Source: Pedobacter zeaxanthinifaciens (GTDB lineage: Bacteria; Bacteroidota; Bacteroidia; Sphingobacteriales; Sphingobacteriaceae). Taken from it: DNA of 64,000 nucleotides. This document shows positions 18,689 to 25,481 of this stretch, one piece after another. A program made the position numbers and the translations under genes. Location of the stretch: assembly GCF_003313335.1 (NCBI RefSeq), contig NZ_QMHP01000009.1, positions 124,001-188,000 of the forward strand, given 5' to 3'. Every line of letters starts with the position of its first letter. Within the stretch, counting starts at the first letter, position 1. Under the pieces are notes generated by a model. The model worked only from the letters and a program-made list of their open reading frames with translations. It was not told the DNA's origin and made no database searches.

Positions 18689-18728
18689 AACCAAACAACC
18701 AAACAACCAAACAACCAAACAACCAAAA
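18689..18728. repeat. Five tandem AACCAAAC octamers before uxaC
   Basis: Five copies of AACCAAAC (the last ends in AA) stop six nt before the uxaC ATG. Related A/C-rich octamers precede the transporter gene (21977) and the xylanase gene (57695). The run is unstructured and could help ribosome access in a phylum with weak Shine-Dalgarno use. Confidence 0.95.
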
Positions 18729-18734
18729 GTATAA

Positions 18735-20135
18735 ATGAAAAAGTTTTTAGACGAGGATTTTTTATTGCAAACGGAAACGGCAAAGGTGTTATATCATGAA
18801 TATGCCAAGCACATGCCTATTATTGATTATCATAATCACTTGATTCCGGAGCAAATTGCAACTGATAAACAGTTCGACAATATTACGCAGGTTTGGCTTT
18901 ATGGTGATCATTACAAATGGCGTGCTATGCGTACTTTTGGTATCGATGAATATTACATAACCGGAGCTGCTTCTGATTGGGAGAAATTCGAAAAATGGGC
19001 TGAAACTGTCCCTTATACGTTAAGAAATCCTTTATACCATTGGACTCACTTGGAGCTTCAGCGCTATTTTGATATCCACGATTTACTTTCGCCAGCAACA
19101 GCGAAAAAGATTTGGGATGAATGTAACGCCAAGCTACAAACTAAAGAATACAGCGTTTTAGGTTTATTGAAAAAGATGAACGTAAAAACCTTATGTACTA
19201 CTGATGACCCGCTTGATAACTTGGAATTTCACCAGCAAATTAAAGCTAAAGGCATCGATTTAGTGGTTTTGCCAGCTTTCAGGCCAGATAAGGCTATGAA
19301 TGCGGACGATGTTGCAGGCTTGAACCAGTATGTAGATAAACTGGCAGATATCGTTCAAAAGCCAATTACCAATTATCAAGAGTATCTAGCGGCTTTAAAA
19401 TCTCGTCATGATTTCTTCGTGGAAAATGGTGCATCAGTTTCTGATCATGGTTTAGAGCAAATTTATGCGGAAGATTATACCGAACAGGAAGTAGCTGAAA
19501 TTTTTCTTAAAATTAGAAGCGGAGCACAAATCACGCCTCAAGAAAACTTGAAGTTTAAATCGGCTATGCTATTTACTTTTGCCCTTTGGGACCACGAAAG
19601 GGGATGGGTGCAGCAATATCACCTAGGTGCTATTCGTAATAACAACGATCGTTTGTTATCGTCTTTAGGGCCTGATACAGGTTTTGATTCCATTGGTGAT
19701 TTTTCTCAAGGTAGAGCTTTGGCTAAGTTCTTAAATAAATTAGATGCTGGTAACAAGCTAACAAAAACCATTTTGTACAACTTAAATCCGGCAGATAATG
19801 AACTGATGGCTACCATGATTGGTAATTACCAAGATGGAACCGTTGCAGGAAAAGTGCAGTGGGGCTCAGGTTGGTGGTTTTTGGATCAAAAAGACGGCAT
19901 GACCAAGCAAATCAACGCCTTGTCTAACATGGGCTTATTAAGTCAGTTTGTGGGCATGCTAACCGACTCTAGAAGTTTCCTATCATTCCCTCGTCACGAG
20001 TACTTCCGCCGCATTTTGTGCGATTTATTTGGTACCGACATAGAAAATGGAGAAATTCCTAACGATATAAAATTGGTTAGCCAATTAGTGGAAAATATTT
20101 GTTATCACAACGCAAAAGCCTATTTTAGCTTTTAA
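18735..20135 (+). CDS. uxaC: Uronate isomerase
   Basis: Isomerises D-galacturonate to D-tagaturonate and D-glucuronate to D-fructuronate, the entry step of the pathway. The 466-residue amidohydrolase-fold enzyme begins KKFLDEDFLLQTETAKVLYH and shows the metal-binding IIDYHNHLIPEQIA (HxH, about residues 33-35), CTTDDPLDNLEFH, LLSSLGPDTGFDSIGD and the C-terminal LTDSRSFLSFPRHEYFRRILC. All match the family at full length. The 173-nt gap upstream ends in an octamer repeat, and the direction is shared with the whole run. Confidence 0.96.
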   Translation: MKKFLDEDFLLQTETAKVLYHEYAKHMPIIDYHNHLIPEQIATDKQFDNITQVWLYGDHYKWRAMRTFGIDEYYITGAASDWEKFEKWAETVPYTLRNPLYHWTHLELQRYFDIHDLLSPATAKKIWDECNAKLQTKEYSVLGLLKKMNVKTLCTTDDPLDNLEFHQQIKAKGIDLVVLPAFRPDKAMNADDVAGLNQYVDKLADIVQKPITNYQEYLAALKSRHDFFVENGASVSDHGLEQIYAEDYTEQEVAEIFLKIRSGAQITPQENLKFKSAMLFTFALWDHERGWVQQYHLGAIRNNNDRLLSSLGPDTGFDSIGDFSQGRALAKFLNKLDAGNKLTKTILYNLNPADNELMATMIGNYQDGTVAGKVQWGSGWWFLDQKDGMTKQINALSNMGLLSQFVGMLTDSRSFLSFPRHEYFRRILCDLFGTDIENGEIPNDIKLVSQLVENICYHNAKAYFSF

Positions 20136-20226
20136 GTAACAGATTTTTTAATCACCTAGTGGGAGAAAGGATAAGATTTAGTGAAGTTATCTAGGCCTTA
20201 TACCTTTCGCCTTTTACCTTAAATAA

Positions 20227-21240
20227 ATGAAAGTTTTAAGTTTTGGGGAATTATTATTACGCATTTGTCCTGATATGGATGGAAACTGGCTTGCGGAAAA
20301 TCAATTGCCCTTTTACGTTGGTGGCGCCGAGTTGAATGTCGCCACGGCATTGGCGCTTTGGGATGTACCATCGGCCTATTTTTCGGCTTTGCCTGATAAT
20401 TTTATGTCGCAACAAATCATCAATTACGTTAATAAATGTAATATCGATTCGTCGCGGATGCAATTGAGCGGCGACCGCTTAGGGCTATATTATCTACCAA
20501 AAGGTAAAGATTTAAAAAATGCCGGAGTAATTTACGATAGAGCTAATTCATCTTTCGCGGCTATAAAACCTCAAACTTTAAACTGGGATGAGATTTTTAA
20601 AGATATTTCTTGGTTTCATTTTAGTGCCATTTGTCCGGCTTTAAATCAAGACGCGGCTGACGTTTGTTTGGAAGCAGTTAAAGCGGCAAGTGAACGTGGC
20701 ATTACCGTTTCAATCGATTTAAATTATAGAGCTAAGCTTTGGAAGTTTGGTAAAGAACCTATTGATATCATTCCAGGTTTAGTGGAGTATTGCGATTTAG
20801 TGATGGGCAATATTTGGGCTGCGGAGAAGATGCTTGGTATTACTTTGCCGGCTGATATCGTTAGCATCGATACTAAAGAGAATTATCTTAAACAGGCAGA
20901 AATTACTTCGAAGGAAATCATCAATAAATTTCCAAAATGCAAGCATGTAGCCAACACGTTTAGGTTCGACTATAAAGCAGGCATAAGATATTACACTACG
21001 CTGTACACCGCAAATCAATTGCATGTGTCTAAAGAGTATTTGTCTGAGCAAATTTTAGACCGTGTTGGAAGTGGCGATTGCTACATGGGAGGCTTAATTT
21101 ACGGCTTCTACAACCAGCACGAAGCTCAGCAAATTTTAGAGTTTGCTACTGCCGCTGCTTATAACAAATTGTACATTCCAAGCGATTGCACCACCGCTAC
21201 CGTTCAAGATATTCACCAAACTATAGCTGAAAATGACTAA
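20227..21240 (+). CDS. kdgK: 2-keto-3-deoxygluconate kinase (PfkB family)
   Basis: Phosphorylates KDG to KDPG using ATP. The 337-residue PfkB/ribokinase-type protein starts VLSFGELLLRICPD and has YVGGAELNVATALA (substrate loop), VSIDLNYRAKLW and the catalytic GSGDCYMGGLIYG, in which the usual GAGD is GSGD with the base Asp kept. Assignment to KDG rather than another sugar rests on context: UxaA makes KDG and the next gene encodes the KDPG aldolase, overlapping kdgK by 8 nt. Confidence 0.88.
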   Translation: MKVLSFGELLLRICPDMDGNWLAENQLPFYVGGAELNVATALALWDVPSAYFSALPDNFMSQQIINYVNKCNIDSSRMQLSGDRLGLYYLPKGKDLKNAGVIYDRANSSFAAIKPQTLNWDEIFKDISWFHFSAICPALNQDAADVCLEAVKAASERGITVSIDLNYRAKLWKFGKEPIDIIPGLVEYCDLVMGNIWAAEKMLGITLPADIVSIDTKENYLKQAEITSKEIINKFPKCKHVANTFRFDYKAGIRYYTTLYTANQLHVSKEYLSEQILDRVGSGDCYMGGLIYGFYNQHEAQQILEFATAAAYNKLYIPSDCTTATVQDIHQTIAEND

Positions 21241-21898
21241 AAATAAAGAAACTGCAATTCAAGCGATACAACAACAAGGTTTGCTACCGCTATTTTATTA
21301 CGAAGATCCTCAAATCAGCTTAGAAATTGTCAGAGCATTGTATAAAGGTGGTGTCCGTGTTTTTGAATATACCAACAGAGGCGCTGCTGCTTTAGCTAAT
21401 TTTAAATTTATTAAAGATGCGTTAAAAACTGAAATGCAAGATTTGTTTTTCGGTATAGGAACCATCAAGAGTGCTGCACAGGCAAAGGAATTTATTGCTG
21501 CGGGTGCAGATTTTATTGTTTGTCCAATAATTAACCCGGAAGTAGCCAAACTTACACATGAAGCAGGTTTATTATGGATTCCTGGATGTATGACGCCAAC
21601 AGAGATTGATTTGGCTCAGCAACATCAAGCGGGCATCATTAAACTGTTTCCAGCCAATGTTTTAGGCGCCGATTTCCTTTCCTCAATTAGAGAGCTTTTT
21701 CAAGGTCAGCTATTTGTACCAACAGGTGGTGTTGAAATTGAAGAGAATAATATCGCTAGTTGGTTTAAGGCAGGTGTTTGCGCAGTGGGAATGGGCAGTA
21801 AGTTGGTAAGCAAGCAAATTATTGAGCAACGCGACTATGACAAAATTGAGTCGTTAACGAAAAAGACTTTAGAGATTATAAATAAAGTGAGAAACTAA
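21233..21898 (+). CDS. eda: KDPG / 4-hydroxy-2-oxoglutarate aldolase
   Basis: Class I aldolase that splits 2-keto-3-deoxy-6-phosphogluconate into pyruvate and glyceraldehyde-3-phosphate. The 221-residue TIM barrel carries E45 in VRVFEYTNRG (family FEVTLRT), GIGTIKSAAQAKEFIAAGADF and the Schiff-base K137 in GIIKLFPANVLG. PTGGVEIEENNIASWFKAG is the phosphate-binding region. It overlaps the end of kdgK by 8 nt (ATGACTAA), indicating translational coupling. The first strand (GLLPLFYYED) diverges from the usual PVI, but the active site is intact. Confidence 0.92.
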   Translation: MTKNKETAIQAIQQQGLLPLFYYEDPQISLEIVRALYKGGVRVFEYTNRGAAALANFKFIKDALKTEMQDLFFGIGTIKSAAQAKEFIAAGADFIVCPIINPEVAKLTHEAGLLWIPGCMTPTEIDLAQQHQAGIIKLFPANVLGADFLSSIRELFQGQLFVPTGGVEIEENNIASWFKAGVCAVGMGSKLVSKQIIEQRDYDKIESLTKKTLEIINKVRN

Positions 21899-21926
21899 TA
21901 AATGCACCTACTCTGCTAAGGAAGTT

Positions 21927-21962
21927 CTCTCCCTTGTGGGGAGAGATCCCGATTTATCGGGA
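21927..21962. repeat. Double-hairpin intergenic element
   Basis: CTCTCCC/GGGAGAG (21927-21933 with 21939-21945) followed by TCCCGAT/ATCGGGA (21947-21953 with 21956-21962). It looks like a REP-type element between eda and the transporter gene; there is no U-tract, so it is more likely an mRNA stability or partial termination element than a full terminator. Confidence 0.7.
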
Positions 21963-21976
21963 GAGAGGGGGATTTG

Positions 21977-22022
21977 ACCAATTAACCAATTAACCAATTA
22001 ACCACATAACCAAATAACCAAA
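21977..22022. repeat. ACCAATTA octamer array abutting the exuT start
   Basis: Three exact ACCAATTA units, then ACCACATA, ACCAAATA and ACCAAA, running directly into the ATG at 22023. It has the same 8-nt period and A/C-rich character as the array before uxaC. Confidence 0.92.
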
Positions 22023-23462
22023 ATGAACCAAGTTAAACCTAGTAAATACAGATGGACCATTTGCGCTCTGTTGTTTTTCGCAACTACCATCAATTATTTG
22101 GATCGTCAGGTGCTTTCCCTCACATGGAAAGATTTTATCAGCCCTGAGTTTCATTGGACTAATAACGATTACGGAAATATCACCGCCTTATTTTCTATTT
22201 TCTATGCCATAAGTATGCTTTTGGCGGGTCGTTTTATTGATTGGATGGATACCAAAAAAGGCTTTTTATGGGCTATTGGTATTTGGTCAATAGGTGCAGT
22301 TTTACATGCTTTTTGTGGTATTGCTACAGCTGGCTACCTTACCGGCGATTGGTTTGTTGGTTTCGAAGGAGCTAAAGATGCGATTGAAAAAGTAAATGAT
22401 GTGTCGCTCATCATTAGTGTGAGTGTAACGTTGTTCATTTTTGCTCGTTTTGTTTTAGCAGTAGGAGAGGCAGGTAACTTTCCGGCTGCAATTAAGGCTA
22501 CTGCCGAATATTTTCCTAAAAAGGATAGAGCACTTGCAACAAGTATCTTTAATGCGGGAGCAACCATTGGCGCACTAGCGGCGCCGTTATGTATCCCGGT
22601 AATTGCAAAATATTACGGTTGGGAAATGTCCTTTATTATCATTGGTGCTTTGGGCTTTATTTGGATGGGATTTTGGGTTTTTCTTTACAAAAAGCCTGAA
22701 ACCAATAGAAAAGTAAACGCAGAAGAGCTTGCCTACATCAACCAAGATGAACAGCTGCAAGTACAGGTGGAGGCATTGCCAGGAAACGATCAAAAACTAT
22801 CTTTTGGTAAGTGTTTCAGCTACAAACAAACTTGGGCATTTGCATTTGGTAAATTCATGACTGATGGTGTTTGGTGGTTCTATTTATTTTGGATGCCAGC
22901 GTACTTATCAGAAGTTTACAATATTAAATCGTCTGATACACAAGGGCAGCTGGCTATTTTTGTACTTTATGCCATTACCTTGCTTTCTATTTTTGGCGGT
23001 TGGCTGCCATCTTTCTTTGTAGATAAAAAGAAAATGAACCCTTACGAGGGCCGCATGAAAGCGATGTTGATCTTTGCTTTCTTCCCATTGTTAGCATTAT
23101 TAACGCAGCCTTTAGGTCACATTTCTTATTGGATTCCAGTAATTTTAATTGGTATTGCTGGTGCAGCGCATCAATCATGGTCTGCAAATATCTTCTCTAC
23201 TATAGGTGATAGTTTCCCGAAAAGTGCTATTGCTACTGTTACAGGTATTGGTGGTTTAGCGGGTGGCTTAGGCTCTACTTTCATCAATAAGTTCTCCGGT
23301 TGGTTGTTTGACCACGCCGAACAAACTCAAATGAAATTCATGGGCTTTCAAGGTATCGAAGCTGGTTACTTCATTATTTTCTCTTTTTGTGCAATAGCTT
23401 ATCTTATTGCGTGGGTAGTAATGAAATCCCTAGTGCCTAAAATGAAGGTGATTCAACTTTAA
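22023..23462 (+). CDS. exuT: MFS hexuronate transporter
   Basis: Inner-membrane proton symporter of the anion:cation/hexuronate branch of the major facilitator superfamily. The 479-residue protein has about 12 hydrophobic segments. Signatures: RWTICALLFFATTINYLDRQVLSL at the first helix (the NYLDR motif is typical of ExuT/GudP), FARFVLAVGEAGNFPAAIKA, and ATSIFNAGATIGALAAP. A longer-than-usual loop occurs near 115-140 (GDWFVGFEGAKDAIEK). In the middle of the uronate run it most likely imports galacturonate and glucuronate. Confidence 0.88.
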   Translation: MNQVKPSKYRWTICALLFFATTINYLDRQVLSLTWKDFISPEFHWTNNDYGNITALFSIFYAISMLLAGRFIDWMDTKKGFLWAIGIWSIGAVLHAFCGIATAGYLTGDWFVGFEGAKDAIEKVNDVSLIISVSVTLFIFARFVLAVGEAGNFPAAIKATAEYFPKKDRALATSIFNAGATIGALAAPLCIPVIAKYYGWEMSFIIIGALGFIWMGFWVFLYKKPETNRKVNAEELAYINQDEQLQVQVEALPGNDQKLSFGKCFSYKQTWAFAFGKFMTDGVWWFYLFWMPAYLSEVYNIKSSDTQGQLAIFVLYAITLLSIFGGWLPSFFVDKKKMNPYEGRMKAMLIFAFFPLLALLTQPLGHISYWIPVILIGIAGAAHQSWSANIFSTIGDSFPKSAIATVTGIGGLAGGLGSTFINKFSGWLFDHAEQTQMKFMGFQGIEAGYFIIFSFCAIAYLIAWVVMKSLVPKMKVIQL

Positions 23463-23465
23463 TCA

Positions 23466-23500
23466 AATATATCCTCTCTTTAACTAGGAGAGGATATATT
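23466..23500. other. Strong hairpin between exuT and gapN
   Basis: A 13-bp perfect stem, AATATATCCTCTC (23466-23478) with its complement (23488-23500), loop nine nt, just after the exuT stop. No U-tract follows, so it may set relative expression of the transporter and the next gene by mRNA processing rather than terminate. Confidence 0.7.
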
Positions 23501-23547
23501 AATAATTCAAAAATCTAGTAAATCTATAAACTAAGTAAATAAATAAA

Positions 23548-25167
23548 ATGTCCCTAAACCTAGAAAATTTGTTTCCAGTAGAAACAGATATCCCAGAAGC
23601 CTATGCGCTTGAAGGACCTTTAGATCAGCGCAGCTATCTATCCAATGGAGATATGCTTACCTGGTCGGGCGATGTACACACTGTACTGTCACCCATCTGC
23701 GTTAAAACCAAAAAAGGCTTGGAGCGTAAGCTAATTGGTACTTATCCGCTTTGCGGCGAAAAGGAAGCGCAAATTGCTTTGGATGCTGCAGTGGCGGCTT
23801 ACAACAATGGACGTGGCGAATGGCCTACCATGAGTGTGGCGCAACGTATAGATTGCGTAGAGAAATTCACTCGAGATATCATGGCTAAGAAAGATGAGGT
23901 GGTAAAACTCATCATGTGGGAAATTGGCAAAACCTACGGCGATTCAGTTAAGGAATTTGATAGAACCATTGAATACATTAACGCCACTATTGATGCATTA
24001 AAAGATATCGACCGTAAATCAGCAGGTTTTACCATAGAGCAGGGTATTGTTGCACAAATTCGCCGTTCTCCTTTGGGTGTGGTTTTATGTATGGGGCCAT
24101 TTAATTATCCTTTGAACGAAACTTTTACCACACTTATACCCGCCCTAATTATGGGTAACACCATTTTATTTAAACCGCCTAAGCATGGTACTTTATTATT
24201 TTATCCATTGTTGAAAGCGTTTAGGGATAATTTTCCAAAAGGCGTAGTGAATACCATTTACGGTCGTGGGAACAAAATTATACCGGGCTTAATGGAGTCT
24301 GGAAAAATCAACGTGCTTACTTTAATTGGCTCAAGCAAAGTAGCAGATCAATTGAAGAAAATGCACCCTAAAGTAAATCGTTTACGTGCTATTTTAGGTT
24401 TGGATGCAAAAAATGCGGCCATTATTACGGCAAATGCCGATTTAAATTTAGCTGTAAAGGAAACAGTACTTGGTGCTTTGTCTTTTAATGGACAGCGTTG
24501 TACGGCTCTTAAAATCATTTTTGTGCATAAAAAGCAGGTTGATCAATTTGTGAAAGATTTATCTGAAGAGGTAGCGAAGTTGAAATTTGGAATGCCTTGG
24601 GAAGCTGGTGTGTCTTTAACGCCATTGCCAGAGCCGCAAAAGCCTGCTTATTTAAAAGAGCTGATAGAAGATGCCGCGGCGAAAGGAGCGCAAGTGGTTA
24701 ATCCAAACGGTGGTGAGGCTAAAGAATCTTTCGTTTACCCTGCGGTGGTATATCCCGTAACTAAGGAGATGAAATTATATACGGAGGAGCAGTTTGGGCC
24801 GGTAATTCCCGTGGTAACTTTTGATGATATCGAAGAACCAATCAATTATCTGATAGAATCTACCCATGGTCAGCAGGTAAGTATTTTCAGTAATGACCCA
24901 ACAGAAGTGGCAGCGCTGATTGATCCGATCGTAAATCAGGTGAGTCGTGTGAACATTAATTGCCAATGCCAGCGTGGACCAGATGTGTTTCCTTTTACCG
25001 GAAGAAAGGACAGCGCTGAAGGAACACTTTCGGTAGTTGATGCGCTTAGAGCTTTCTCCATCCGCTCTTTGGTAGCAACAAAATTGAACGATAACAATAA
25101 ACATTTGCTCAACGAAATCATCGATGGCAATAACTCAAACTTTTTAAGTACAAAATATTTATTTTAA
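23548..25167 (+). CDS. gapN: GapN-type NADP-dependent glyceraldehyde-3-phosphate dehydrogenase (aldehyde dehydrogenase superfamily)
   Basis: Expected to oxidise glyceraldehyde-3-phosphate directly to 3-phosphoglycerate with NADPH formation and no ATP. The 539-residue protein has the ALDH nucleotide segment (GVVLCMGPFNYPLNETFTT, LFKPPKHG) and the catalytic C318 in SFNGQRCTALK, with PWEAGVSLTPLPEP as a GapN-like stretch. Oddly, the ALDH general-base motif ELGGK reads LGLDAK, so the usual Glu is not at that place. Placement after eda makes sense, since the aldolase produces its substrate. An ALDH for another uronate intermediate is a possible alternative. Confidence 0.82.
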   Translation: MSLNLENLFPVETDIPEAYALEGPLDQRSYLSNGDMLTWSGDVHTVLSPICVKTKKGLERKLIGTYPLCGEKEAQIALDAAVAAYNNGRGEWPTMSVAQRIDCVEKFTRDIMAKKDEVVKLIMWEIGKTYGDSVKEFDRTIEYINATIDALKDIDRKSAGFTIEQGIVAQIRRSPLGVVLCMGPFNYPLNETFTTLIPALIMGNTILFKPPKHGTLLFYPLLKAFRDNFPKGVVNTIYGRGNKIIPGLMESGKINVLTLIGSSKVADQLKKMHPKVNRLRAILGLDAKNAAIITANADLNLAVKETVLGALSFNGQRCTALKIIFVHKKQVDQFVKDLSEEVAKLKFGMPWEAGVSLTPLPEPQKPAYLKELIEDAAAKGAQVVNPNGGEAKESFVYPAVVYPVTKEMKLYTEEQFGPVIPVVTFDDIEEPINYLIESTHGQQVSIFSNDPTEVAALIDPIVNQVSRVNINCQCQRGPDVFPFTGRKDSAEGTLSVVDALRAFSIRSLVATKLNDNNKHLLNEIIDGNNSNFLSTKYLF

Positions 25168-25173
25168 TGTTTT

Positions 25174-25207
25174 CACCTAACTTGCTTCGTTTACTGTAAG
25201 TTAGGTG
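25174..25207. terminator. Stem-loop at the 3' end of the uronate run
   Basis: CACCTAACTT (25174-25183) and its exact complement (25198-25207), extended inward by a wobble and a C-G pair. It starts seven nt after the gapN stop. There is no U-tract right behind it, but an A8/T8-rich stretch follows, so termination is likely though not textbook. Confidence 0.6.
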
Positions 25208-25247
25208 TTACGAAAAAAAATATTCTTATTTTTTTTAAAATAATGTA

Positions 25248-25277
25248 TTGAATATTAAAAAAATGTTTTTACATTTG
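25248..25277 (+). promoter_or_regulatory. Consensus promoter of the candidate small RNA
   Basis: TTG (25248-25250), 19 nt, TACATTTG (25270-25277): a full match to the Bacteroidota TTG/TAnnTTTG pattern. Transcription should start around 25283-25285. Confidence 0.7.
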
Positions 25278-25283
25278 GGCTTA

Positions 25284-25349
25284 CCCTTTCGGGGGTATGT
25301 TTTTCATAGGTAGATGTAGGGTCAGGAACTAGTTTCTTGGCCCTTTTTT
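25284..25349 (+). ncRNA. Candidate small RNA, about 65 nt
   Basis: A short non-coding unit with its own consensus promoter upstream and a terminator at its end. The transcript would hold a first hairpin, TACCC-TTTCG-GGGTA type, an AU-rich single-stranded middle (around GTATGTTTTTCATAGG) and the terminator hairpin with six U. The next gene has a separate TACCTTTG promoter close to its ATG, so this is unlikely to be its leader. I do not recognise the family. Confidence 0.55.
25319..25349 (+). terminator. Rho-independent terminator of the small RNA
   Basis: GGGTCAGGAA (25319-25328) pairs with TTTCTTGGCCC (25333-25343) through ten pairs including wobbles, followed by six T (25344-25349). Confidence 0.75.
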
Positions 25350-25465
25350 ATTTTAGCTTGTTTTTCTCGTTTTTTAGTCGGTTTAAATGCGTAAAAACCA
25401 AGTTTCGTTGTCGCATCTTACAACCTGAAAGAATTTACCATCGCTTTTTACTAGTGAAATTTATC

Positions 25466-25473
25466 TACCTTTG
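25466..25473 (+). promoter_or_regulatory. -7 box of the FUSC gene promoter
   Basis: TACCTTTG, with the ATG of the next gene eight nt later, implies a nearly leaderless mRNA, a layout I know from Bacteroidota housekeeping genes. The -33 region is a T-rich stretch (around 25445-25450) without a clear TTG. Confidence 0.55.
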
Positions 25474-25481
25474 CAGCCGAA

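Noticed and set aside
25284..25349. Transcription attenuator for the FUSC gene
   Set aside because: A separate TACCTTTG box lies eight nt before the FUSC start codon and the terminator is ~130 nt upstream, so an independent RNA is the simpler reading; not fully excluded.
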